A DNA stretch of 48,189 bases from Melioribacter sp. GTDB taxonomy: Bacteria > Bacteroidota > Ignavibacteria > Ignavibacteriales > Melioribacteraceae. The notes beneath the pieces are model-generated. The model was not told the origin of the DNA. It was given only the letters and a program-made list of their open reading frames with translations, and made no database searches. Positions 18,589-27,500 of this stretch are shown piece by piece. The stretch spans positions 29,985-78,173 of the forward strand of contig PMDS01000054.1 in the NCBI GenBank assembly GCA_003155655.1. The letters are read 5' to 3'. The translations under genes and the position numbers were made by a program. How positions within the stretch are numbered: the first letter of the stretch is position 1; the number at the start of each line of letters is the position of its first letter.

Positions 18589-19686
18589 ATGAAAAAAATT
18601 TTAATCCTGATTGGTTTATTGCTTACAATTACTGTGGGGGTAATAGATGCACAACTGCTGACAGATAGTTGGACTGTTGGCGCAGGTTTTAGATACCCTC
18701 GTTTTGTTAGCTCTAATGTTACACCTCTTAATTCAAATTACGGCCTCTATCTTACTTTGCAAAGGAATTTTACAGAGCATGTTGGATTAAGACTTAAAAC
18801 GGGTTTCTCTCATTTAGAAGATCAATATCTTAACCCGAATTCAAATGAATCTATTTCTTCAACAAATTTAATCTCTGGTGATCTGGATTTAATTTACTAT
18901 TTGATTCCTTGTGAAACCATTTCTCCATATCTTTTTGGTGGCTTGGGTGGTTATTATAGAATGTTAAATAATCAGTACACAACTTCTTTGGATAATAATA
19001 AGTTTGGTGCTGAGTTAAATACCGGTGTCGGCTTTGAAGTAAATCTTACCGATGTTTTGAAATTATCTGCAGAATTTGGTTACCACGTTACTATGAATTC
19101 TGAATTAGACGGCGCTGATTTAAATACTGAGGCTTCTGGAAAGGATTCATATATGGGTATTAACTTAGGTGTTAGTTATTACCTTTCAAAAGGTGAACAT
19201 TCGAAATATTGCCAGATGTATTCCGGTATTACACAAGAATTTAAGGACATGACGAATTACAGTAAAATAGAAGAAATGATTGTAAAGCATATTCCAAAGG
19301 AAGTAACTAAGGAAGTTGTTGTAGAAAAACCTGCAGGTGGCAGCTTCCCGGATCATTGGGTATTAGTTGGAGTCAATTTTGCTTTTAACAGTGCTGAGTT
19401 AACTCCAGAATCATATCCTATTCTTTACGATGCTGCAAAAACTCTTTTAAGAAATCCCGATTTAAACATTGAGATTCAAGGTCACACAGATAATATTGGA
19501 TCTGCTTCCTACAATATGAAATTATCTCAAAAAAGAGCTGATGCAGTTAAATATTATCTTATGACTAAAATGGTTCCTGCCGGCAGGCTTACTGCTGTTG
19601 GATACGGTGAAAGCAATCCTGCTGTTGATAACAAAACTGCTCAAGGCAGAGCTACTAATAGAAGAATTGAATTTAAGGTAAAATAA
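18589..19686 (+). CDS. OmpA-family outer-membrane protein
   Basis: This 365-residue protein has a signal peptide (residues 1-21, ending near VIDAQ). An eight-stranded OmpA-like barrel follows (about 25-205, with GLYLTLQRNFTEHVGLRLKT and LFGGLGGYYRML). A linker with a Lys/Glu/Val stretch follows (about 220-250). The C-terminal OmpA peptidoglycan-binding domain (about 255-365) contains NFAFNSAELTPES, IEIQGHTDNIGS, and LSQKRADAVKYYL with the conserved Asp and Arg that bind diaminopimelate. It tethers the outer membrane to the wall. A strong AAGGAG ribosome site precedes the ATG and a terminator follows. Confidence 0.92.
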   Translation: MKKILILIGLLLTITVGVIDAQLLTDSWTVGAGFRYPRFVSSNVTPLNSNYGLYLTLQRNFTEHVGLRLKTGFSHLEDQYLNPNSNESISSTNLISGDLDLIYYLIPCETISPYLFGGLGGYYRMLNNQYTTSLDNNKFGAELNTGVGFEVNLTDVLKLSAEFGYHVTMNSELDGADLNTEASGKDSYMGINLGVSYYLSKGEHSKYCQMYSGITQEFKDMTNYSKIEEMIVKHIPKEVTKEVVVEKPAGGSFPDHWVLVGVNFAFNSAELTPESYPILYDAAKTLLRNPDLNIEIQGHTDNIGSASYNMKLSQKRADAVKYYLMTKMVPAGRLTAVGYGESNPAVDNKTAQGRATNRRIEFKVK

Positions 19687-19697
19687 TTTTTTATAAG

Positions 19698-19728
19698 GTT
19701 ATCCCGGTTTTGCCGGGTTAACTTTTTT
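19698..19728 (+). terminator. Intrinsic terminator after the OmpA-family gene
   Basis: The stem GTTATCCCGG/CCGGGTTAAC (one T-T mismatch, loop TTTTG) runs into six Ts. It begins 12 bases after the stop codon and separates this gene from the pyr operon. Confidence 0.88.
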
Positions 19729-19773
19729 ATTTTTGTACTAACAAGAAATTAGCTAATTTTGTTATAGTAATTA

Positions 19774-19806
19774 TCCTTTAACTTTATCCGGAGAGATAAA
19801 CAAGGA
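19774..19806 (+). promoter_or_regulatory. Probable PyrR-binding hairpin in the pyr leader
   Basis: The RNA can fold as lower stem TCCTT/AAGGA, a 5' internal bulge (TAAC), upper stem TTTAT/ATAAA and terminal loop CCGGAGAG. This matches the known PyrR anti-antiterminator layout: UCCNGAGAG at the tip and a downstream (C/G)AAGG. PyrR with bound UMP would stabilise this hairpin and allow the terminator at 19845-19877 to form. The element lies directly upstream of pyrR-pyrB-pyrC. Confidence 0.75.
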
Positions 19807-19844
19807 ATGCAAAGTAAAATAAAAATAGATAATTAAAATGGAGA

Positions 19845-19877
19845 CCTCGAAGGCTTTTGCCAACGGGGATTTTTTTT
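19845..19877 (+). terminator. Pyrimidine attenuator terminator before pyrR
   Basis: CCTCG (19845-19849) pairs with CGGGG (19864-19868, one G-U pair), and the inner GGC pairs with GCC around TTTT. The hairpin is followed at once by A and eight Ts. The PyrR start is only three bases after the T tract. Together with the PyrR-binding hairpin upstream it makes a standard attenuator. An AAGG at 19850-19853 inside the stem could pair instead with CCTT at 19775-19778, giving a possible antiterminator. Confidence 0.75.
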
Positions 19878-19879
19878 AT

Positions 19880-20428
19880 ATGGACATAAAAGCTAAAATT
19901 ATTGACGAAGAAGGTTTAAACAGAACTCTTACACGTCTTGCTCATGAGATTCTTGAGAAGAATAAAGGGGCAAAAAATTTAGTGCTTATTGGTATGCGTA
20001 CTCGCGGTGAATTTATTGGAGAGAGAATAAAAGAAAAAATTAAAGAGATTGATAAATCAGAACCGAATTTCGGAGTTCTTGATATTACTCTTTACCGGGA
20101 TGATTTTAGAACCCGTCTTAAACAACCGGAAATTTCCGTTACAAATATTACTGTAGATTTAAATGAGAAGGATATAATTCTTATTGATGACGTCCTTTAT
20201 ACCGGTAGAACTGTACGTGCAGCTCTTGATGCTTTAATGGATCTTGGCAGGCCAAACACTATTCAGTTCTGTGTTCTTGTTGACCGTGGACATAGGGAAT
20301 TACCTATCAAAGCAGATTTTGTTGGGAAAAATATCCCTACATCTATCAACGAAGAAATTAGAGTGCGCATTAAGGAAACTGATGGGGAAGATGCAGTTTA
20401 TTTAATTAATGCTCCAGGTAAAAATTAG
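19880..20428 (+). CDS. pyrR: PyrR regulator / uracil phosphoribosyltransferase
   Basis: PyrR binds UMP and pyr leader RNA to attenuate transcription, and often has uracil phosphoribosyltransferase activity. The 182-residue product matches the family from its start ([20 protein letters not shown]). It has the YRDDF segment, the PRPP loop [20 protein letters not shown] and [20 protein letters not shown], nearly as in Bacillus. I choose the ATG at 19880 because it matches the family N-terminus. The in-frame ATG at 19838 would put 14 codons through the terminator hairpin. pyrB starts eight bases after the stop. Confidence 0.95.
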   Translation: MDIKAKIIDEEGLNRTLTRLAHEILEKNKGAKNLVLIGMRTRGEFIGERIKEKIKEIDKSEPNFGVLDITLYRDDFRTRLKQPEISVTNITVDLNEKDIILIDDVLYTGRTVRAALDALMDLGRPNTIQFCVLVDRGHRELPIKADFVGKNIPTSINEEIRVRIKETDGEDAVYLINAPGKN

Positions 20429-20436
20429 AGGGTAAA

Positions 20437-21357
20437 ATGTCTTTATCTAACAAACATTTATTAGGATTGCAGAATGTACCAAAAGAAGATATACAATTGA
20501 TCCTTGATACTGCCCGGACATTTAGAGAAGTCCTGGAAAGACCTATTAAAAAAGTACCAACTTTGCAAGGCAAAACAATCGTAAATCTCTTTTATGAAAA
20601 TTCTACACGCACAAGAATTTCTTTTGAACTTGCTCAGAAAAGACTTTCTGCCGACACTATAAATTTTTCCACTTCAACTAGCAGTGCTAAAAAAGGGGAA
20701 ACATTTAAAGATACTGTAAGAAATATTGAAGCAATGAAAGTTGATATGATTGTCGTACGTCATCAATCGGCTGGGGTGCCGCAGTACTTAACTAGAATTT
20801 CTAATGCAAATATTATTAATGCTGGTGATGGTTTGCACGAACATCCTACGCAAGGTTTACTTGATATGTATTCAATCCACGAAAGACTGGGAAAATTAGA
20901 AGGATTAAATATTTGTATTGTCGGAGATATTGCCCACAGCCGCGTTGCACTTTCAAATATTTTTGGATTGAAAACAATGGGCGCTAATGTCTCTGTCTGC
21001 GGTCCCGCTACAATGATTCCGCTTGGGATTGAATCACTTGGAATTAAAATCTTTTCCAATGTTGATGATGCAATTGCTAAGAACGATGTTCTCAATGTAC
21101 TTCGCATTCAGCTGGAAAGAAACGCCGGTACAAGAATTCCTTCTCTAAGAGAGTACCATAAGTATTTTGGAATTACGTCTGAAAGAATTGAAAAGAATAA
21201 TAAAGAAATAGTAATCCTGCATCCAGGTCCCATTAACCGTGGTGTTGAATTATCCTCTGAAGTTGCTGATGGGCCTTATCAGGTTATTCTTGATCAGGTT
21301 ACTAATGGTGTGGCTGTTAGAATGGCAGTTTTATATTTGCTTGGTACTATGCATTAA
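20437..21357 (+). CDS. pyrB: Aspartate carbamoyltransferase catalytic subunit
   Basis: PyrB condenses aspartate with carbamoyl phosphate, the second step of pyrimidine synthesis. The 306-residue protein has the carbamoyl-phosphate loop STRTRISFE, the GLHEHPTQGLLD motif, the DIAHSRVA segment, the aspartate loop and HPGPINRGVE. Length is typical of the catalytic chain. No regulatory pyrI is present, which fits control through the PyrR leader instead. GAGGGTAAA before the ATG gives a usable ribosome site. It is in operon with pyrR and pyrC. Confidence 0.97.
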   Translation: MSLSNKHLLGLQNVPKEDIQLILDTARTFREVLERPIKKVPTLQGKTIVNLFYENSTRTRISFELAQKRLSADTINFSTSTSSAKKGETFKDTVRNIEAMKVDMIVVRHQSAGVPQYLTRISNANIINAGDGLHEHPTQGLLDMYSIHERLGKLEGLNICIVGDIAHSRVALSNIFGLKTMGANVSVCGPATMIPLGIESLGIKIFSNVDDAIAKNDVLNVLRIQLERNAGTRIPSLREYHKYFGITSERIEKNNKEIVILHPGPINRGVELSSEVADGPYQVILDQVTNGVAVRMAVLYLLGTMH

Positions 21358-21372
21358 TTTTAAGGTGAAAAA

Positions 21373-22662
21373 ATGAAAATAATCTTAAAACAAGTTACTT
21401 TATTAAATCCTGAACAAAAACTGAATGAGAAAAACGATCTACTCATTGTAGATGGTATCATAAAAAAAATTGGAAATGTAAAGGAAGAAGATTTTAAAGA
21501 ATCAAAAATTTTTGAGTTTGAAAATAAAATTTGTTCTCCCGGTTTTTTTGATATGCACGTTCATTTCCGCGAACCGGGGCGGGAGGATGAGGAAACTATT
21601 GAATCCGGAAGCAATGCTGCCGCAGCGGGTGGTTTTACCGGTGTTGCTTGTATGCCTAACACTAATCCTGATATTGATTCTGCAGAAATTGTAAGATTTA
21701 TTAAAGAGAAAGCAAAAAATCATCTTGTAGATGTTTATCCTGTTGGGGCAGCAACTCTTGCACGCAAGGGAGAAGCCCTTTCGCCAATGTATGAACTCTT
21801 TGAAGCTGGAGCTGTTGCTTTTTCTGATGATGGTGTTGCAATAAAAAATTCTGGCGTTTTAAGAAATGCTTTGGAGTATTCTAGGCATTTTGGAACTCCT
21901 ATTATTGAACATTGTGAAGATGAATCTTTTTCAGATGGTGCAATGAATGAGGGGCTAACTTCAACTATGCTTGGATTACAAGGCATTCCTAATGTTGCTG
22001 AAGATTTGATTGTAATGAGAGATATAATTATGTCGGAATTTATTGGCGGAAAAATCCACATTGCGCATATAAGTACAAAAGGCGCCGTTGAGATGGTCAG
22101 ACAGGCAAAAAAGAGAGGAGCTAAAGTTACCGCCGAAACCACTCCTCATCATTTTACTTTAACAGATGATTCTGTAAAAACTTATGATACAAATTATAAA
22201 ATGAGTCCTCCGCTGCGTTCTTCCGAAGACGTTGCTGCAATTATTGAAGGATTAAGTGATGGTACTATTGACTGTATTGCCAGCGACCACGCACCCCACG
22301 CAATAGAAGAAAAAGAAATGGAATTTATTTTTGCTCCTAACGGAATTCTTGGACTTGAAACCCAGCTTGGCTTAGTTCTTAGCGAATTATTTCATAAAAA
22401 ACATTTAACTCTTCCGCAGGTTGTTGAAAAATTGGCGGTTAATCCGAGAAAAATATTGAATATCCGTATTCCTGATATTAAAGAAGGCGATGCTGCTAAT
22501 CTTACTATATTTGATCCAAATTTAATCTGGACTGTAGATGTATCTAAATTTAAATCAAAAGCAAAAAATTCCCCCTTCGATAAACGTCTCATGAATGGTA
22601 AAGCTGTTGCAGTTATCAATAATTCCTGCATGTTTTTTGAGGATAAATTCTTCTCTATTTAA
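21373..22662 (+). CDS. pyrC: Dihydroorotase
   Basis: This is a class I dihydroorotase of 429 residues that cyclises carbamoyl-aspartate to dihydroorotate. Zinc ligands His62 and His64 lie in DMHVHFREP, further His ligands lie in IIEHCED and IHIAHIST, and the catalytic Asp305 is in ASDHAPH. The MPNTNPDID block and the PAxNxG-like NPRKIL segment are also present. AAGGTGAAA precedes the ATG, 15 bases after pyrB. It closes the pyrRBC unit; a terminator-like hairpin is found only about 360 bases downstream. Confidence 0.96.
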   Translation: MKIILKQVTLLNPEQKLNEKNDLLIVDGIIKKIGNVKEEDFKESKIFEFENKICSPGFFDMHVHFREPGREDEETIESGSNAAAAGGFTGVACMPNTNPDIDSAEIVRFIKEKAKNHLVDVYPVGAATLARKGEALSPMYELFEAGAVAFSDDGVAIKNSGVLRNALEYSRHFGTPIIEHCEDESFSDGAMNEGLTSTMLGLQGIPNVAEDLIVMRDIIMSEFIGGKIHIAHISTKGAVEMVRQAKKRGAKVTAETTPHHFTLTDDSVKTYDTNYKMSPPLRSSEDVAAIIEGLSDGTIDCIASDHAPHAIEEKEMEFIFAPNGILGLETQLGLVLSELFHKKHLTLPQVVEKLAVNPRKILNIRIPDIKEGDAANLTIFDPNLIWTVDVSKFKSKAKNSPFDKRLMNGKAVAVINNSCMFFEDKFFSI

Positions 22663-22702
22663 TATTACTAACTCACAGTATGTATAATTTAATTTATTTT
22701 AA

Positions 22703-22824
22703 CTCCGCCGTTCAGAGCCTGTGTGAAAATAGGGGGTTAAGAGAATTTTAGTTTTGTTTTTAAAAAGAAATCGAAACATTTTTTCAAAAAATCTTAATTA
22801 TCACACACTCTCTTCACGGCGGAG
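22703..22824. mobile_element. Possible MITE with 24-bp terminal inverted repeats
   Basis: The left end (22703-22726, CTCCGCCG ... TGTGTGA) and the right end (22801-22824, TCACACA ... CGGCGGAG) are inverted repeats matching at 20 of 24 positions. The roughly 74 bases between them are AT-rich and partly self-complementary (TTAAGA ... TCTTAA). No ORF fits inside. The size and ends fit a miniature inverted-repeat transposable element or the remains of an insertion sequence; no clear target duplication was found by eye. Confidence 0.5.
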
Positions 22825-23020
22825 GAAAAGCGCAACAACAAAAAAAGGGCTTTAGCCCAAGGTATGGCTAGGCCAAGCCCAATCCTTTGTTCAATGGACA
22901 GGTAATTTCGTTATTAGCCTACATCTTCATAATGAACTTAAAAATATGAAATCTTGCTTTGCTATGAAGTTTTAAAATCAATTGGTTTAAATACCGTTTT
23001 TACATAACGTGAGTTACTAA
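22825..23020. other. Non-coding spacer after the MITE candidate
   Basis: No gene is visible. It contains a perfect 12-base palindromic hairpin GGGCTTTAGCCC (22847-22858), followed closely by another self-complementary segment (GGCTAGGCC). This small palindromic cluster has the look of a dispersed repeat. The rest is AT-rich and featureless. Confidence 0.4.
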
Positions 23021-23068
23021 ATAGTTCAGGGTTGTTCATTTATTAATACAGCCCTGAACTATATTTTC
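23021..23068 (+). terminator. Long hairpin with T-rich tail
   Basis: ATAGTTCAGGGTTG (23021-23034) pairs with CAGCCCTGAACTAT (23049-23062) with one G-U pair, around a 14-base loop, followed by ATTTTCTT. It would serve as the end of the pyr transcript or as a shield for the downstream lipoprotein gene. The loop is larger than usual for a terminator. Confidence 0.55.
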
Positions 23069-23199
23069 TTCACATTGTTCCCCTCAAAATATTTTTCTCT
23101 CAAAAATTGCGCTAAATCAAAAGATTATTGTCTTCTCGATCGAAGAAATTTTTGGCACTATCATTGAAATAATATTAACAGAATTTATTGGAGGTTGCT

Positions 23200-24045
23200 A
23201 TGAAAAACAAAAGACTTGCTGTTTTATTAACTTTAATTATTTCATCGATGATTCTTTCAGGATGCCATCGATATCGGAATCAAGATGATTATAATGACTA
23301 TCCGCCATCTGCGCCAAAAAATGTTTCAACTATCACAGGAGATAATAGGGTAGATATTTATTGGGATCCAAATCCCGAAAGAGATATAGCCGGTTACAAT
23401 GTATATTTTGCTTACTCTTATAATGGCAAATATACTCTAATCGGGCATTCATCTGGTACTCACTTTATTGATTATGGCGCCAAGAACGGTATAACTAATT
23501 ATTATGCAGTCACTGCCTTCAATTATGATGGTTTGGAAAGCGATTTAAGCAAAGATGTTGTCTACGATACACCTCGTCCCGAAGGCTTCGATCAGGCTAT
23601 TTTTGATTATAATACATCGCCAAATAATTCAGGCTATGATTTCAGCGCTTATCTTGTTCTTCCATATAACGATCAAAATACGGATTTCTTTTTTGAAAAA
23701 GATATTAATAACGCCCAGTATTACATGAATGTTTGGAGTGATGCCGATATCCAGGATATGGGACCAACTAATAACATTTATGATATTAGTTACGCACCTC
23801 TTTCCGGATGGGTACCCCTGCTACAAGGCGAGAATGTAAAATACACTAAAGCCATTGTAGGGCATACCTATGTTATTTGGACATGGAATAATCATTTTGC
23901 TAAAGTCAGGGTAAAAAGCATTACTGGGCAAAGAATGGTATTCGATTGGGCATACCAGCTTGTTGAAGGAAATAAAGAATTAAAACGAGGAACAATTTCT
24001 AAAACAAGAAGTATAATAATTGAGAAAGTGATAAAAATAAAATAA
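23200..24045 (+). CDS. Lipoprotein with a fibronectin type III domain
   Basis: This 281-residue protein has a lipobox (ILSGC, Cys about 22). An FnIII-like sandwich follows (about 35-125: PSAPKNVSTITGDNRVDIYWDPNPERDIAGYNVYF, given by position, and YYAVTAFNYDGLES). An unrecognised beta-rich C-terminal half is rich in Trp, Tyr and Asn. It is probably anchored at the cell surface. I use the ATG at 23200 because GGAGG (23190-23194) sits correctly upstream; a TTG 12 bases earlier is in frame but has no ribosome site. A terminator follows. Confidence 0.82.
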   Translation: MKNKRLAVLLTLIISSMILSGCHRYRNQDDYNDYPPSAPKNVSTITGDNRVDIYWDPNPERDIAGYNVYFAYSYNGKYTLIGHSSGTHFIDYGAKNGITNYYAVTAFNYDGLESDLSKDVVYDTPRPEGFDQAIFDYNTSPNNSGYDFSAYLVLPYNDQNTDFFFEKDINNAQYYMNVWSDADIQDMGPTNNIYDISYAPLSGWVPLLQGENVKYTKAIVGHTYVIWTWNNHFAKVRVKSITGQRMVFDWAYQLVEGNKELKRGTISKTRSIIIEKVIKIK

Positions 24046-24072
24046 TTCCCGATATATACTTGCTCCTTTGTT

Positions 24073-24107
24073 AAAAAAGCATACCTTCGTGGTATGCTTT
24101 TTTATTT
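24073..24107 (+). terminator. Intrinsic terminator after the FnIII lipoprotein
   Basis: AAAAAAGCATACC (24073-24085) pairs perfectly with GGTATGCTTTTTT (24091-24103) around the five-base loop TTCGT. The A/T arms make it potentially active in both directions. Confidence 0.92.
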
Positions 24108-24145
24108 CTTTTATTTATTTTGGTATAGATTCTGAATAGAAAAAA

Positions 24146-24589
24146 ATGAAATCAGGGAATTCGAAGAATAGAAATATTTTTTTTAGATATATCATCTTTT
24201 TCCAGATAGTTTGTGCTGCAGGATTATTCGCTCAGGAACTAAAAGGAAAAGACCCTTCCCAAATTTTTGCGAGAATTGAAGAAGGTATTGCTGATGGTTC
24301 CGTAGACAAATTTTCGTGCTATTTCAGTTCTAAAAACTATATTAGTCTCTCTAACGGAACAGCGGGGTATTACAGTTCAAATCAATCTTATTATGTTATT
24401 AAAGATTTTCTCAGCATCTGTGTCCCTTCTTCTTTCAAATTGACAAATATTGTTACTGAAACTAAATCGCCTTTTGCCTCTGGAACTATTAAATATACAA
24501 GTAAGGGAATTAGAAAGACTGCAACCGTTTTTATAACTCTGCAAATGGTTGATAACCAATTGTGCATTTCCCAAATTACAATCAATTAG
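24146..24589 (+). CDS. DUF4783 family secreted protein
   Basis: This 147-residue protein has an N-terminal hydrophobic export segment (about 11-30). The mature part is an NTF2-like DUF4783 fold: IFARIEEGIADGSVDKFSCYFSSK, then the GYYSSNQSYYVIKDFLS segment, then SGTIKYTSKG and a final strand. DUF4783 proteins are typical of Bacteroidota and relatives and have no firm function. The kinase gene starts one base after the stop, so the two are almost certainly co-translated. Confidence 0.82.
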   Translation: MKSGNSKNRNIFFRYIIFFQIVCAAGLFAQELKGKDPSQIFARIEEGIADGSVDKFSCYFSSKNYISLSNGTAGYYSSNQSYYVIKDFLSICVPSSFKLTNIVTETKSPFASGTIKYTSKGIRKTATVFITLQMVDNQLCISQITIN

Positions 24590-24590
24590 A

Positions 24591-27500
24591 ATGGTTAAAA
24601 AAATTTTAATAAGGAAAAATAGATACATCTTATTTTTTTCTTTTCTCTTATTAATAATCGCTGTCTCGGCGGTAATTTCGCCTATTCTTATCTCAAACGA
24701 AAAAAAAGACTGGGAATTAATACTTACCGATAAAATTGAGCAAACGGAAAATTTTATTAATCAGGCTTTTGAAAAGAGATATCTCTTACTTGAAGATACT
24801 TTTAAAAAATTGAAACGGGAAATAAAGAATCAAGCCTTACTTACAATTAATGATAAGAAAATATTATTTGAAAAATTATCCTATTATAATGATAGGAATT
24901 TATCGATACAGCTTTATGATGATTCTTTGAAACTTATCGCATGGAATGATAGGCAGATTTTAGAAAATGTTGGGATAATTAAGCTTAATGGATGGATTGG
25001 TCAGGCTTTTTTCAGCGGCGAAAAATTAATTACATATCTTTCTTTTACCGATACGCTTCAGATAAATAATGGAGAATATTTTCTCCTTTTAAGTTTACCC
25101 GTTGAAAAATCCTTCACACTTCCTTCGCACGAATATATATGGGAAAATCTGACAGATTCTTTGTCGCAGGCTTTATCCGTAGCTGTACAGATTGAGTATT
25201 CTCAATTTGCAAAACCTGGTAAAGACGGGCGTAAATATTCTTTTGCGCTGCTCAATAACTTTAACAATAAAATTGGTGTCACATCTTTTGATAAACCTTC
25301 AATTGACGCTTCTCTTAACCTGATTAAGAACGAAACTTGGATGCTTCAGTCTATTGTAATTATTATTGCGTTTCTGGGAATTGGATTATTTTGCAGTAGC
25401 TATTTATTTAAAATAAAAAGCAGGCCGCTCAAATTATTTATTGCACTGTTATACCTGGCTGCGCTGCGTATTTTATTTTTCTATTTCGAAATACCGTCAT
25501 CGCTTATCAATAATTCTTTAACCGATGCTTCAAATTTTTCCTCTCAATTTGGTTACGGAATTGTAAGATCCCCTTTGGAATTTACAATTACTGTTTTGTT
25601 ATTACTAGCAGGAATTCAGCTTTGTGATAAATACGCAGATGAATATTTTACTGGCTTGGATGATTCTAAAAAAGGATGGCTGAATTTCACGATAATATTT
25701 ATCCCTGTTATTTTTCTTTTTTTATTGATATTAAGATCGCTTGGCGCATCTATACGCAGTGTTATTTTCGATTCAACTATACGCTACTTTAGGGAGTTTT
25801 CTATCTGGCCCGGGTCTTCTTCATTACTGATGTGTATCAATATTTTAATACTGGGTTATTGTGTTGTTTTATTTTCAATGATGTTAGCTAATCTTGTTTA
25901 TAAATCAATTCCGCTCGGTATTAGAAATAAAAAATATTTATTTCTGTTGGCATTATTTATCATTATTCAGTTTATCGGCTGGCTCTTTGATGTTTTGCAG
26001 AGAGACCCGCAAGGAACACCGTTAATACGGTTCATTTTCATTTCAATATTATTTGTCCTGACCTTTTTTATTCTGGATAAAAGGAAAAAAACTGTTATTG
26101 GGTTTGTCAGTATTGCTTTTTCTGCCTCTTTAATTACAGTCAGTTATTTAACATACTACAATTCTGAAATTGAAAGGGAATCCCTCAAGACTACTGCTCA
26201 GGAAATAACAAGAACTGATGAAAGTCTTGTTGAGTTTATGGTTTATCAAACTCTTGCAAAAATAAAACAGGATGAAAATGTAATTTCTTCCTTTTTTGAT
26301 GGTAGTGATCTCTCTTCCGACGCATTTGTTGCATGGTCAAATAGCATGTTGTACCGTGAGGGAATTCGTTCGGCCATTAATTTTTATGATTCAAAGAAAA
26401 ACTTCGTTGGAGGCTTTCAATCTTCCGGACTGATTAACAACCTGGAAATAACCAGAATTTTAAATTCTCAGGTTGATAGTCTTAAAATAAAAAAGCAAGT
26501 GGATGTATATGGAGACCGGCTTATATACTACGGCTCGGCGCCTATTGGGTTGGATAATGAGATTGTTGGCTATGTAACTGTTACGGCAATTTATGACGAA
26601 GATTTTTTCAATTATCCCGAATTGCCAAAATTTCTTAGTCCGTCTCGGGCTGGTATATCTTCTGCGGTAAGTTTTGATAAATTAAAAATATTCGACTTTC
26701 ATAATGGTGAACTTGTTCGGTCGTATGGCGATGTATCTCTCTCAGAGTCTGATGAGAATATTTTATTAAATGCATCATTTTCTTCTCACAATGAAGCATG
26801 GATGAATCTTGATTTGAATAATGAAAATCATCTGGTTTACTTACTTAAAGTCAATAATAATGGTAAGGATAAAATTATTGCTGTTGCCCTGGAAGGTAAA
26901 AATTTCTCCTGGAATCTTTCTGACTTTTTTAAGATTTTTTTCATTCACACCTTTATTATTCTTATTCTTCTGTTGATATATGCTTTATTCAAATTCAATC
27001 AAATTATTGCCTTAATATCTTCTTATAAATTCCGTCTTATTGGTGCTTTTCTGATTGTATCTTTAGTGCCGTTGTTGCTGGTTGCTATATATTTCAGAAA
27101 CTTAACCGAATCAAAAAATAACGAGCTTGTTGAAAAGCGTTTAATTGAATTGTCTCAGCAGGTTGAGTCATATATAAATTACTATTGCACAACTTCCTCT
27201 ATAAACGAACAAACTATTTATGAAAAAGCTACAAACGACCTCAATATTTCTTTCTCGTTATTCGACGGTAGATATTTTATCTATGGATCAAATAAAATTT
27301 ATTCGGATATTGGACTGTTACCTCAGTTTTTAAGCGGATTTGTTTATAGTAAATGTGTCCTTGGGAAAAATCAAAATCTATTTATCAAAGAGCCTTTTGA
27401 GAATATTCCTGTCAATAATATTTATCATCAGGCTAAGATTGGAAGCAAAGAGTATATCATTCAGGTTTCAGACATGTTTAACAAGGTTACTGTTCCGCTA

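Noticed and set aside
19838-19879. Upstream ATG of pyrR
   Set aside because: Those 14 codons coincide with the attenuator terminator hairpin and T tract, and the PyrR family N-terminus matches the ATG at 19880.
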